A stretch of DNA of 18,802 bases from Lachnoclostridium sp. UBA6475 (GTDB lineage: Bacteria > Bacillota > Clostridia > Lachnospirales > Lachnospiraceae). Shown here piece after piece: positions 1 through 8,275 of this stretch. The translations under genes and the position numbers were made by a program. The stretch is taken from assembly GCA_002435545.1 (NCBI GenBank), contig DJNB01000167.1, positions 1 through 18,802 on the forward strand, written 5' to 3'. The notes under the pieces were generated by a model, which saw only the letters and a program-made list of their open reading frames with translations, ran no database searches and was not told the origin of the DNA. The first letter of the stretch is position 1, and each line of letters starts with the position of its first letter.

Positions 1-1
1 G

Positions 2-1339
2 AGTTATCACGGCATTGACTGTATCGGAACCGGTTACTTTATGGCAAAAGCGTTAGGGAAAAACGAAAATTATAAAATCTATGCCGCCGCTGCGGATACC
101 GTAAAAAAGGAAAAGTTTATACAGAAACTGGGGGATGGTATTACCGTTGTTGAGATTTCCGATCCGGAGTATGTAGAAATACTGGCAACTTCGGAAATTG
201 TTATGAACAATCAGTCATTTCCAAAATATTACAGGAAGCGCAAGGGACAAAAATTTGTTTTTATGGACTTTCTTCCGGCATGCTTTGGACAGGGGCGTTT
301 TGCATCTTATCCGGTCAAAAATATGCAGGGGATTCAGTTTAGTCTGGCTCAGGCCGACGTGATCCTATTTCCGGAAGAAGAAAAGGAAATTTTTGGAAAA
401 TGTCTGGACGAATATAATATGCGGCAGGTCTGTGAAAAGAAGGGATATTTTGTCCCGGTCAGTAAACTGCCATTTCCGGTTGTACACTGCGGAACGAAGG
501 AAGAGTTTGTGACTGCCTATCTGCCGTCTCCAAAGAATTTTCCGGGATTAAAGGACAGTAAAAACTTTTTGTTTTTGAGTGAGTTAAAGAAGCAGCTGCT
601 GTTTCTGGACGCCAATCTCCGGGATAATGAGGTGCTTTTGGTGCAATATCCGCGTACGGTGCGCCGTTATCTGGTAGAAGAGGGATGGCAGCATATCCGG
701 TTTGCAGAAAGCGAATGTGAGGAAGGGGTAGATTTCAGTCAGATTCTTGCCGGATGTGATGCGGCAGTCGGGGAAGCAGAAAGTGCTCTTTTTATGATGG
801 AAGCCTTTGGAAAGCCGGTCTGCCGGTATTCCCTGCAGGATTGTGAACGGGACTGGACGCTGGGAAAAGCAGAGGACTGGAAGGAGAATCGCTGGGAAAA
901 AAGAGATTCTTTAGAGGAAATCCTTGCCTGGATCCATACGCAGTCAGAGCAGGCTGTGCCAAGGACAGAAAATGAGCCGGATCCGGCAGAGTGGGATTTG
1001 CGCTTGGAAAAAATTGTAAAAAGAGTGCCCCGTAGAAAAAGCGGGTCTGTCCGCCGGAACTGGGTTTATGTACCGCAGATACACAATTTTCAGGAATTTC
1101 AGAACTGGCTGCTGCGGGTTTCCGGAACGGAAAAGGACTGCATCTTTGCCGTGGACAGGGAGAAAATGTGCGACGGTTTTGCAGACTGGATCCGGGAATA
1201 TTGTCCGGATATGTCTTATGTAATCATTCTTCGGAGTTTTGTGTTAAGCGAAAAGGAAGAGAAGAAAATTGGGTGGAAATTAACAACAAAAGCAAAATTG
1301 CGCGAAGCGAGAGATCGGGAACGGTACTTGGGACGATAG
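2..1339 (+). CDS. TagF/CDP-glycerol glycerophosphotransferase-like protein, 3' part, degenerate active site
   Basis: This is the 3' part of a gene that begins before the window: the frame is open to the first bases, reading SYHGIDCIGTGYF before the internal ATG at 41, which is not the real start. The fold order resembles the CDP-glycerol glycerophosphotransferase (TagF/TagB) family, which polymerises or primes teichoic acid on the inner membrane face. After the internal Met, residues 52-71 read like the TagF segment ending in a GQK turn. The usual WHGT motif is replaced at residues 73-80 (VFMDFLPA). The expected HP motif is VQYPR at 201-205, and the usual DYSS stretch is GEAESALF at 244-251, followed by a GKPV match. 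The two histidines normally needed for catalysis are therefore not seen. It ends 16 bases before yfhO, so it is probably co-transcribed. Family assignment is inference; transferase activity is doubtful. Confidence 0.6.
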   Translation, partial: SYHGIDCIGTGYFMAKALGKNENYKIYAAAADTVKKEKFIQKLGDGITVVEISDPEYVEILATSEIVMNNQSFPKYYRKRKGQKFVFMDFLPACFGQGRFASYPVKNMQGIQFSLAQADVILFPEEEKEIFGKCLDEYNMRQVCEKKGYFVPVSKLPFPVVHCGTKEEFVTAYLPSPKNFPGLKDSKNFLFLSELKKQLLFLDANLRDNEVLLVQYPRTVRRYLVEEGWQHIRFAESECEEGVDFSQILAGCDAAVGEAESALFMMEAFGKPVCRYSLQDCERDWTLGKAEDWKENRWEKRDSLEEILAWIHTQSEQAVPRTENEPDPAEWDLRLEKIVKRVPRRKSGSVRRNWVYVPQIHNFQEFQNWLLRVSGTEKDCIFAVDREKMCDGFADWIREYCPDMSYVIILRSFVLSEKEEKKIGWKLTTKAKLREARDRERYLGR

Positions 1340-1355
1340 AAGAAAGGAGACCAAA

Positions 1356-4022
1356 GTGACGAAGCGAAAACAGTTTTTAATCTATTCAGCGGCCTTTGTG
1401 ATTGTATTTTTGGGTACATTCTGCGGCTTATATCTCAATGGAAAAAGTTTTGTCTGGCAGGGGGATGGTTTCCGCCAATATTACCCGGCATTACAATATC
1501 TTGGACGATATTACCGCACGATCGTCTCCGGACTTCTGCATGGAAACTTTTCTATTTCCATGATCGATTACTCCATCGGGCAGGGAGAAGATATCATCAC
1601 GACATTTTGTAATTATGGTCTTGGTGATCCCTTTTCCTTTCTTGCCGTATTTTTTACAGGAAAAAAGAGCATGGAGATTCTCTATGCGGTGCTGGTCGCT
1701 TTGCGTCTATACTGCGCAGGGCTTGCTTTTTTATGCTTCTCAAATGGTAAAAAATGGAAAAAGGGAGACGCTCTTTTTGGTGCCTTTTTATATGTGTTTT
1801 GTGGGTTTGCCCTGTGGTCGATCAAAGATCCGTTCTTTTTGAATGGAATGATCTACCTGCCGCTTGTGCTGCTTGGTATCGAGCGGATCCGGCAGGAGAG
1901 AAAACCGGGTGTTCTGATCGCATCGACGTTTTTTTGCGCATTAAGCGGATATTATTTTTTCTATATGATCGTTATTGCGGCAATCGTATATTTTGTACTG
2001 GGGGAATTAAAGCAGAAACCTAAAAATTGGAAAAAAGTGGGAAAAGATCTGGGGGCAGTATTTTTTCCTGCACTTTCCGGAACGCTGATGTCATCCATCC
2101 TTCTTGTTCCGTCGCTGTTCGGATTTCTGGCCAGCAGCCGCGGAACAGTGAAAGTTCCGCTTTCGTCCCTTCTTTTATATGGGGGGAAATATTATAAACA
2201 GTTATTTACACAGTTTTTAACGGTGACGGCATCCGATGATGCAAGTGCGGTATGGTATTTTAGTATGGGGGCGTTGGTGTTTCTTTCCATAATAGTTACT
2301 TTTATGGGAGATCGTGCGAAAAAGAAGTGGTGGATCGCCGGCCTCGGACTGACCATGCTTGCGGTGTGTTCGCCGCTTGCGGGATATGTTATGAATGGAA
2401 TGGGATATATTACCAATCGTTTTATGTTTATTGCCTCGTTTTTTATGGCGTGTCTTGTGGTAAAAATGCTGCCGGAGATCTACCGGCTTAGTTCCACACA
2501 GAAAAAGCGGCTCTGGGCCGGGGCAGGGGTGTATGGAATTGCCGCAGGCATTGTGGCAGGAAAAGAGAGTGTGGTTCAGAGTGTGTGCATGATGGTATTT
2601 CTTATGATAACGTGCGCTTTGCTCTGGTTTGTCAAAGAAGAAAAGAAACTCCGCCTCGCATTGTTTGTTGTACTCATTTGCAATCTTGCCGCCAATGGAA
2701 ATGTGATGTATCAGCCGTTTGGTGCCAACATCCAGAAGACCTATCTCAAGGAGGGAACCGTGCAGAAGCAGTACGATCAGAAGGCAGTGCGGGAGGCAGC
2801 AAAGGCAAGTGATACGACAAAGATGGAGCGCGTCGATGTTATGACAGACCGTGGGTATAATCCAAACCGCGCGGTGACAATGCGGGCAACGCCGCATGCT
2901 TATCTGGGATGCAGTGTGTATTACAGCGTTGTGAGCGGCGGATTTTCCAAACTGATGCTGGCACTGGAAAATTCTTCCGGTCTGATGTACAGCCACCGTC
3001 TGATCGGAATGGACGGCAGAAGTATATTAGACCAGCTGGCAGGCGTGCGGTATGTCGTAAGTGACGAACCGTCGATGGTGCCATATGGTTTTGAAAAGAA
3101 GAGCGAGACGCTTTATGAGAATACCGAACCGGTGTCGATAGGATATGTGTATCATGCCTATATGACAGAGCACACAGCAGACGGACTGGATGCCCTGGAT
3201 CTGCAAAATGCCCTTTTGCACGCGGCAATCCTCGGTGATCCTTCGGATATCCAAAATGAGGCGGTAAAATCCGGGTTGAAAGAAGAAGCATGGAATGCCG
3301 AAAAAAACTCCCTTAGTTTTACGATGACAGACCGCAGCAGTTTTGTCTGGAATAAAGGTATTTTGAAGATAAAAAGAAGAAATGGCGTGTTTCATACGAA
3401 GGTCACGATGCGTCCGGGGTATGAATACTATTTGAGACTGCGGGGGTTAAAGATCAAAAAATCGGAGAAAAATGCTTTGTGGGCAAATGTCACGATGGAA
3501 GATATGGTTCGGGAATTTGTCATTTCAGATACTTCGTATGATTTTCATCTCGACCGGGAAAACTATCTGATCACCCTTGGCAGTGTGACGGGGGAGCAGA
3601 CAAAAGATCTGAAGTTCCGGATCAATGGGCCGGCGGTATATGAACTACAGGATATCGAGATCGTAGAAGTTTCTATGGCAGACTATCATGAAAAAGTGCA
3701 GCAGCTCATGCAGGAGCGCATGACAGAGGTGAAAAAGGAAAAAAATGAAATATCCGGTACAGTCACGAATGAATCGGATGGCATTCTCTGTCTCGCGGTG
3801 CCGTATAAAAACGGATACCGCCTTTGGATCGATGGTAAGGAAGAAAAAATAGAAACCGTCAATAAAATGTATATAGGATGTCTATTGAAAAAGGGGGAAA
3901 ACCACAGCGTTTTGCTGAAATATGAGACGCCGGGGTTGAAAATCGGGGTGATTTTGACGATAATCGGGGCAATCTTTTCTGTTTCTTTGGTGAAATTTAA
4001 CAAAAAGTCATTGCGCAAATAA
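1356..4022 (+). CDS. yfhO: YfhO-family membrane glycosyltransferase-like protein
   Basis: An 888-residue polytopic protein of the YfhO family, large GT-C-like membrane proteins. In Bacillus and Listeria these are linked to glycosylation of lipoteichoic or wall teichoic acid, using undecaprenyl-linked sugars on the outer membrane face. The start is GTG at 1356, with AGAAAGGAGA ending at 1350. The N-terminal half (about residues 7-470) is a run of about a dozen hydrophobic segments. An early acidic/Gln motif, GDGFRQYYP (about 36-44), lies just after the first segment, as in the family. The C-terminal half (about 470-860) is mostly soluble, and one last hydrophobic segment near 865-885 is followed by a basic tail. 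Length is normal. It follows the TagF-like gene by 16 bases. The acceptor polymer and sugar cannot be read from the sequence. Confidence 0.82.
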   Translation: MTKRKQFLIYSAAFVIVFLGTFCGLYLNGKSFVWQGDGFRQYYPALQYLGRYYRTIVSGLLHGNFSISMIDYSIGQGEDIITTFCNYGLGDPFSFLAVFFTGKKSMEILYAVLVALRLYCAGLAFLCFSNGKKWKKGDALFGAFLYVFCGFALWSIKDPFFLNGMIYLPLVLLGIERIRQERKPGVLIASTFFCALSGYYFFYMIVIAAIVYFVLGELKQKPKNWKKVGKDLGAVFFPALSGTLMSSILLVPSLFGFLASSRGTVKVPLSSLLLYGGKYYKQLFTQFLTVTASDDASAVWYFSMGALVFLSIIVTFMGDRAKKKWWIAGLGLTMLAVCSPLAGYVMNGMGYITNRFMFIASFFMACLVVKMLPEIYRLSSTQKKRLWAGAGVYGIAAGIVAGKESVVQSVCMMVFLMITCALLWFVKEEKKLRLALFVVLICNLAANGNVMYQPFGANIQKTYLKEGTVQKQYDQKAVREAAKASDTTKMERVDVMTDRGYNPNRAVTMRATPHAYLGCSVYYSVVSGGFSKLMLALENSSGLMYSHRLIGMDGRSILDQLAGVRYVVSDEPSMVPYGFEKKSETLYENTEPVSIGYVYHAYMTEHTADGLDALDLQNALLHAAILGDPSDIQNEAVKSGLKEEAWNAEKNSLSFTMTDRSSFVWNKGILKIKRRNGVFHTKVTMRPGYEYYLRLRGLKIKKSEKNALWANVTMEDMVREFVISDTSYDFHLDRENYLITLGSVTGEQTKDLKFRINGPAVYELQDIEIVEVSMADYHEKVQQLMQERMTEVKKEKNEISGTVTNESDGILCLAVPYKNGYRLWIDGKEEKIETVNKMYIGCLLKKGENHSVLLKYETPGLKIGVILTIIGAIFSVSLVKFNKKSLRK

Positions 4023-4039
4023 CCGGTAAATGATATAAT
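4011..4039 (+). promoter_or_regulatory. Predicted sigma-A promoter of the hydCBA operon
   Basis: A -35 box TTGCGC (4011-4016), a 17-base spacer and a perfect -10 TATAAT (4034-4039), with an upstream TG at 4031-4032 giving an extended -10. The -35 box overlaps the last codons of yfhO. Transcription should start near 4046, giving a 5' leader of about 44 bases. No obvious Rex-type operator (TTGTTAA inverted repeat) was found nearby. Confidence 0.75.
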
Positions 4040-4074
4040 TTATCAATAAGGCATTTTCTGCCGCAGGTTATTTG

Positions 4075-4085
4075 AAAGGAGAAGG
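4075..4085 (+). promoter_or_regulatory. Ribosome-binding site deciding the TTG start of hydC
   Basis: The purine run AAAGGAGAAGG (4075-4085) ends 4 bases before the TTG at 4090. It supports that TTG as the start, over the TTG at 4072, which would put the ribosome-binding site inside the coding sequence. Confidence 0.7.
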
Positions 4086-4089
4086 ACAA

Positions 4090-4587
4090 TTGACAAACCA
4101 GGAAATTGCAAAGTTGGATGAAATTTTGCAAAAACACGATTATGATCCAACCCTTTTGATCGCAATTATGCAGGACATTCAAAAGGAACATCATTATCTG
4201 CCGGAGGAGGCATTATGTTACATTGCAAAAAAATTGAAACTGAGTGAAGCAAAAATTTATGGGGTTGCAACATTTTATGAAAATTTTTCGCTGGAACCAA
4301 AGGGAAAATATGTTATTAAAATATGCGACGGAACGGCTTGCCATGTGAGAAAGTCAGTTCCTATTTTAGAGGAATTTCGTAAGATTCTTGGGGTAAGCGA
4401 AGCAAAGCCGACCACAGAGGATATGCTTTTTACAGTAGAGACGGTGTCTTGTCTCGGTGCCTGCGGACTGGCACCGGTATGTACCGTAAACGATCATGTT
4501 CATCCGGCGATGACACCGGAAAAAGCGAGGGAATTGATTCAATCCCTGCAGGAAGAAGCGAAAGGTGGTGCAGGCGATGAAAATTGA
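4090..4587 (+). CDS. hydC: NuoE-like [2Fe-2S] subunit of NADH-dependent [FeFe]-hydrogenase
   Basis: A 165-residue thioredoxin-fold [2Fe-2S] protein of the NuoE/HydC family. It carries electrons between the flavin subunit and the hydrogenase subunit in the cytoplasm. The ligand pattern is complete: C79 and C84 (C-x4-C) and C121 and C125 (C-x3-C). The N-terminal helical part (1-65) with the VATFYENF stretch is typical. The start is a TTG at 4090 with a strong Shine-Dalgarno 4 bases ahead; the frame extends to another TTG at 4072, which is less likely. It is the first gene of hydC-hydB-hydA and overlaps the hydB start by 11 bases, implying translational coupling. The gene order matches the hydCBA of Thermotoga-type bifurcating hydrogenases; complex-I nuoE is ruled out by the adjacent hydA. 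Confidence 0.9.
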   Translation: MTNQEIAKLDEILQKHDYDPTLLIAIMQDIQKEHHYLPEEALCYIAKKLKLSEAKIYGVATFYENFSLEPKGKYVIKICDGTACHVRKSVPILEEFRKILGVSEAKPTTEDMLFTVETVSCLGACGLAPVCTVNDHVHPAMTPEKARELIQSLQEEAKGGAGDEN

Positions 4588-6466
4588 GACAAGAGAGCAG
4601 CTGGCTGCAAAGCAGAAAGAGTATCATGATTCTCTCAACAGCCAGAGAAAGCAGATTCTGATCTGTGCCGGAACCGGCTGTGTGGCAGGCGGGTCATTGG
4701 AAATTTATGCCAAAATGAAAGAGATCATTGAAGCGAAAGGACTTCGTTGTGCCCTTTCTTTGGAAAAGGAACCACACGATGAAAGTATCGGATTGAAGAA
4801 AAGCGGCTGTCACGGTTTCTGTGAGATGGGACCGCTGCTTCGTATCGAACCGATGGGATGGCTCTACTTAAAAGTAAAAGTAGAAGACTGTGAAGAAATT
4901 ATTGAAAAAAGTATTGTTGGCGACGAAGTGGTAGAACGTCTGGTATACACCGATAAGACGCTGAAATCTTATGTAAAACAGGAAGATATCCCGTTTTATA
5001 AGCAGCAGACGCGTATTGCGCTGGAGTACTGCGGACGGATCAATGCGGAAAGCATTGCAGAATACATAGCACTTGGCGGATACAGCGCCGTTGCAAAAGC
5101 ATTGTTTGACATGACACCACAGCAGATTGTAGATGAAGTGAGTGAAGCTTCTCTTCGCGGACGCGGAGGCGGAGGCTTCCCGGCTGGAAGAAAATGGCAG
5201 CAAGTGCTTGACCAGGATGTGGAAGAAAAATACGTTGTCTGTAACGGAGACGAAGGAGATCCCGGCGCATTTATGGATCGTTCCATGATGGAAGGAGAAC
5301 CGCACCGTGTGATCGAAGGAATGCTGATCGCGGCGATCGCGACCGGAGCACATCACGGATATATCTATGTGCGTGCGGAGTATCCGCTTGCGGTAGAACG
5401 TTTGCAGACGGCGATCGATAAGGCGATGGACAAAGGACTTCTTGGAAAAGATATTTTGGGATCGGGATTTGATTTTGATCTTCACATCAGCCAGGGAGCA
5501 GGAGCGTTTGTATGTGGAGAAGGCAGTGCTTTGACGACATCGATCGAAGGAAACCGAGGCATGCCTCGTGTAAAACCGCCACGAACGGTAGAACACGGAT
5601 TGTTTGACAAGCCGACCGTTTTGAATAATGTTGAGACATTTTGTAATGTGCCTCCGATCATTTTGAACGGAGCAAAATGGTATCAGGGATTTGGACCGGA
5701 GAACAACCACGGTACGAAGGCTTTCGCGCTTACCGGAAATGTAAATAATACCGGATTGATCGAAGTGCCGATGGGAACGACGCTGCGAGAGGTAATTTTT
5801 GACATCGGCGGCGGTGTCAAAGGCGGAGACTTTAAAGCGGTACAGATTGGTGGACCATCCGGCGGATGTCTCTGCATCAGTGCGACGGAAGATCATCTGG
5901 ATATGAAACTGGATTTTGATTCGCTGAAAAAAGTAGGAGCGATGATCGGATCCGGTGGTCTGGTGGTTATGAATGATAAGAGCTGTATGGTCGAAGTTGC
6001 CCGTTTCTTTATGAACTTTACGCAGAATGAATCCTGTGGTAAATGTGTCCCTTGCCGTGAGGGAACCAAAAGAATGCTGGAACTTCTCACGGATATTACC
6101 GAGGGAAGGGGAACGATGGAGCATATCGAACTGCTGGAAAAACTTGCCGATACGATTTCAGCGACTGCACTGTGCGGATTGGGAAAGACGGCGGCGTCTC
6201 CGGTAATCAGTACGCTCAAATATTTCCGCGATGAATATATCGCGCATGTAGTAGATAAAAAATGTCCGGCGGGCCAGTGTAAGGCGCTGATGACATTACA
6301 GATAGATCCTGATCTTTGCCGAGGATGCACCAAGTGTGCAAGAATGTGTCCGGTAGGAGCAATTACCGGAACCGTGAAAGAACCTCATGTCATTGATACG
6401 ACAAAGTGCATCAAATGTGGTGCCTGCAAAGACGGCTGCAACTTTGGCGCAGTCCGGGAAGTATAG
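4577..6466 (+). CDS. hydB: NuoF-like NADH/FMN iron-sulfur subunit of electron-bifurcating-type hydrogenase
   Basis: A 629-residue flavoprotein that oxidises or reduces NAD(H) and passes electrons to the hydrogenase. In order: an N-terminal thioredoxin-like [2Fe-2S] domain (C30, C35, C78, C82); the NuoF core with the GRGGGGFPAG FMN/NADH loop (195-204); a middle SLBB-like domain; an N3-type [4Fe-4S] site (C487, C490, C493, C533); and a C-terminal two-cluster ferredoxin domain (C581/584/587/591 and C611/614/617/621). The extra terminal domains are a feature of HydB in NAD-linked [FeFe]-hydrogenases rather than plain complex-I NuoF. The ATG at 4577, 8 bases after AAAGGTGG, is chosen over an upstream GTG at 4565. 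It is the middle gene of the operon. In well-studied homologues this subunit is the bifurcation site; here that is inferred. Confidence 0.93.
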   Translation: MKIETREQLAAKQKEYHDSLNSQRKQILICAGTGCVAGGSLEIYAKMKEIIEAKGLRCALSLEKEPHDESIGLKKSGCHGFCEMGPLLRIEPMGWLYLKVKVEDCEEIIEKSIVGDEVVERLVYTDKTLKSYVKQEDIPFYKQQTRIALEYCGRINAESIAEYIALGGYSAVAKALFDMTPQQIVDEVSEASLRGRGGGGFPAGRKWQQVLDQDVEEKYVVCNGDEGDPGAFMDRSMMEGEPHRVIEGMLIAAIATGAHHGYIYVRAEYPLAVERLQTAIDKAMDKGLLGKDILGSGFDFDLHISQGAGAFVCGEGSALTTSIEGNRGMPRVKPPRTVEHGLFDKPTVLNNVETFCNVPPIILNGAKWYQGFGPENNHGTKAFALTGNVNNTGLIEVPMGTTLREVIFDIGGGVKGGDFKAVQIGGPSGGCLCISATEDHLDMKLDFDSLKKVGAMIGSGGLVVMNDKSCMVEVARFFMNFTQNESCGKCVPCREGTKRMLELLTDITEGRGTMEHIELLEKLADTISATALCGLGKTAASPVISTLKYFRDEYIAHVVDKKCPAGQCKALMTLQIDPDLCRGCTKCARMCPVGAITGTVKEPHVIDTTKCIKCGACKDGCNFGAVREV

Positions 6467-6473
6467 AAAGGTC

Positions 6474-6479
6474 AGGTGA
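6474..6479 (+). promoter_or_regulatory. Ribosome-binding site deciding the hydA start
   Basis: AGGTGA (6474-6479) lies 5 bases before the ATG at 6485. The in-frame GTG at 6476 falls inside this site, so the ATG is preferred. The hydB stop is 18 bases before the ATG. Confidence 0.6.
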
Positions 6480-6484
6480 AAAGA

Positions 6485-8200
6485 ATGTCAAAAAAATATA
6501 TGATCATTGACGGAATTCGTACTGAGTTTACGGATGAAAAAAATATTTTGCAGGTAATCCGCAAAGCAGGAATCCATGTGCCGACTTTTTGCTATTATTC
6601 GGATATGTCCATTTATGGAGCCTGCCGTATGTGCGTGGTAGAAGACGAGCGCGGCGGCGTGATCGCTTCCTGTTCGACTCCACCGCGCGATAAAATGGTA
6701 ATTAAGACCAATACATCAAAACTGCATCAGCACAGAAAGATGATCCTTGAGCTGCTTCTGGCATCCCATTGCCGCGACTGTACGATCTGCGACAAAGATG
6801 GGAACTGCCGTTTACAGATGCTGGCAACACGTTTTCGTCTTTCAAAAGTGCGTTTTCCGAACACACACCCGGAACGTTGCATCGATGATTCGTCGCGATC
6901 CATTGTAAGGGATCCGAGCAAATGTATCCTCTGTGGTGACTGCGTCCGTATGTGTAATGAAGTACAGCACGTCGGAGCCATTGATTTTGCATTCCGCGGT
7001 GCCAATATGATAGTAAGTCCGGCATTTGGCAAAAAGATTGCGGAGACGGACTGCGTAAACTGCGGACAATGTGCGGCGGTATGTCCGACCGCGGCGATCA
7101 CGATAAAAAATGATCTGCGCGAAGTGTGGCAGGCGCTGTATGCACCGGGAAAACGAGTGGTAGCTCAGATCGCACCGGCGGTTCGTGTGGCGATCGGAGA
7201 AGAATTCGGTCTTCCGGCAGGAAAAAACACGATCGGAAAGATTTTTACGGCTCTTCGCATGCTTGGCTTTGATACCGTATTTGACACCAGTTTTAGTGCC
7301 GATCTGACGGTTATAGAAGAAGCAAACGAATTGGTGTACAAATTAAAAAATGGCGAGCAGAAATATCCGCTGGGAAACAGTCTTCCATTATTTACCTCCT
7401 GCTGTCCGGCATGGGTGCGGTTTGTAGAGACAAAACATCCGGAACTTTTACCGTATGTTTCTACCTGCAAATCTCCGATGGAAATGTTTGGCGCGGTGTT
7501 GAAAGAGTATTATAAACCGGCAGATGAAGAAGCCGGGATAGAGACGGTTTCTGTGGCAGTGATGCCTTGTGTGGCTAAAAAGCACGAAGCAGCCAGAGAA
7601 GAGTTTAAGAGAAATGAAGTGCCGGATGTCGATTATGTCATTACGACCAAAGAATTGATCCTGATGATCAAAGAATTGGGAATTCAGTTTGATGAGATCG
7701 AACCAAGCGCACCGGATATGCCATTTTCCATCAACTCCGGAGCAGGCGTGATCTTTGGAGTTACCGGTGGAGTTATGGAAGCGGCTCTCCGTCATGTGGC
7801 AGATAAGAACAATGAGGCTCTCCGCGAGATTCAGTATTCCGGAATCCGTGGACTGGAAGGAACCAAAGTGGCAGAGATCGAAGTCGCCGGGACAACGCTG
7901 CGGGTTGGCGTGGTCAATGGACTGGGAAATGCAGAAAAATTGATCGAAAAACTGCAAAAAGGCGAGGAGAAACTGGACTTTGTAGAAGTGATGGCGTGTC
8001 CATACGGATGTATCGGAGGTGCCGGACAGCCATTTGGTTACCGTACTGTCAAAGAAGAACGAGCCAATGGAATGTACAAAGCAGATAAATCGGCGATCGT
8101 GAAGAGAGCCGAAGAGAATCCGACATTGGTTTCCATGTACGAAACAGGTATGTTGAAAGAACGTGCTCATGAACTTTTGCATGTTCATTACGGCAAATAA
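6485..8200 (+). CDS. hydA: [FeFe]-hydrogenase catalytic subunit HydA
   Basis: A 571-residue [FeFe]-hydrogenase that makes or consumes H2 in the cytoplasm with HydB and HydC. All cofactor sites are visible: an N-terminal plant-type [2Fe-2S] (C36, C47, C50, C63); a His-Cys [4Fe-4S] (H95, C99, C102, C108); two ferredoxin-type [4Fe-4S] clusters (C147/150/153/157 and C190/193/196/200); and the H-cluster motifs L1 TSCCPAW (304-310), L2 MPCVAKK (360-366) and L3 with C505 and C509 (EVMACPYGC). The small-subunit-like tail is present. It lacks the extra C-terminal [2Fe-2S] domain of the Thermotoga HydA. Context with NuoE/NuoF partners points to the trimeric, NAD-linked group A3 enzyme, which can couple NADH and ferredoxin to H2. 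Maturases (HydE/F/G) are not in the window. Confidence 0.96.
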   Translation: MSKKYMIIDGIRTEFTDEKNILQVIRKAGIHVPTFCYYSDMSIYGACRMCVVEDERGGVIASCSTPPRDKMVIKTNTSKLHQHRKMILELLLASHCRDCTICDKDGNCRLQMLATRFRLSKVRFPNTHPERCIDDSSRSIVRDPSKCILCGDCVRMCNEVQHVGAIDFAFRGANMIVSPAFGKKIAETDCVNCGQCAAVCPTAAITIKNDLREVWQALYAPGKRVVAQIAPAVRVAIGEEFGLPAGKNTIGKIFTALRMLGFDTVFDTSFSADLTVIEEANELVYKLKNGEQKYPLGNSLPLFTSCCPAWVRFVETKHPELLPYVSTCKSPMEMFGAVLKEYYKPADEEAGIETVSVAVMPCVAKKHEAAREEFKRNEVPDVDYVITTKELILMIKELGIQFDEIEPSAPDMPFSINSGAGVIFGVTGGVMEAALRHVADKNNEALREIQYSGIRGLEGTKVAEIEVAGTTLRVGVVNGLGNAEKLIEKLQKGEEKLDFVEVMACPYGCIGGAGQPFGYRTVKEERANGMYKADKSAIVKRAEENPTLVSMYETGMLKERAHELLHVHYGK

Positions 8201-8210
8201 GAATTTACAA

Positions 8211-8246
8211 AAAAAGGGGATTGCTTAAAACGGCAATCCTCTTTTT
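8211..8246. terminator. Bidirectional intrinsic terminator between hydA and the reductase gene
   Basis: Hairpin with left arm 8211-8224, an 8-base loop 8225-8232 and right arm 8233-8246. The core GGATTGC/GCAATCC and the A5/T5 ends pair, with one G-U wobble. A5 precedes and T5 follows the core, so it works on both strands. It sits 10 bases after the hydA stop and 29 bases before the minus-strand stop. Confidence 0.85.
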
Positions 8247-8275
8247 ACTGTTATGGTCGTTGTACGGTGCGCATT

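Noticed and set aside
2217..2996. Minus-strand frame opposite yfhO
   Set aside because: It is antisense to a recognised gene, with biased composition and no start signal.
4023..4090. Rex-type redox operator upstream of hydC
   Set aside because: There is no TTGTTAA/TTAACAA pair; only a short AT-rich inverted repeat GATA...TATC around the -10.
4868..6124. Long minus-strand open frame (418 codons) opposite hydB
   Set aside because: It is a shadow of hydB, which has full domain and cofactor evidence; it has no ribosome-binding site and no recognisable domain.
7448..8188. Minus-strand frame opposite hydA
   Set aside because: It is antisense to the hydrogenase motifs and lacks independent support.
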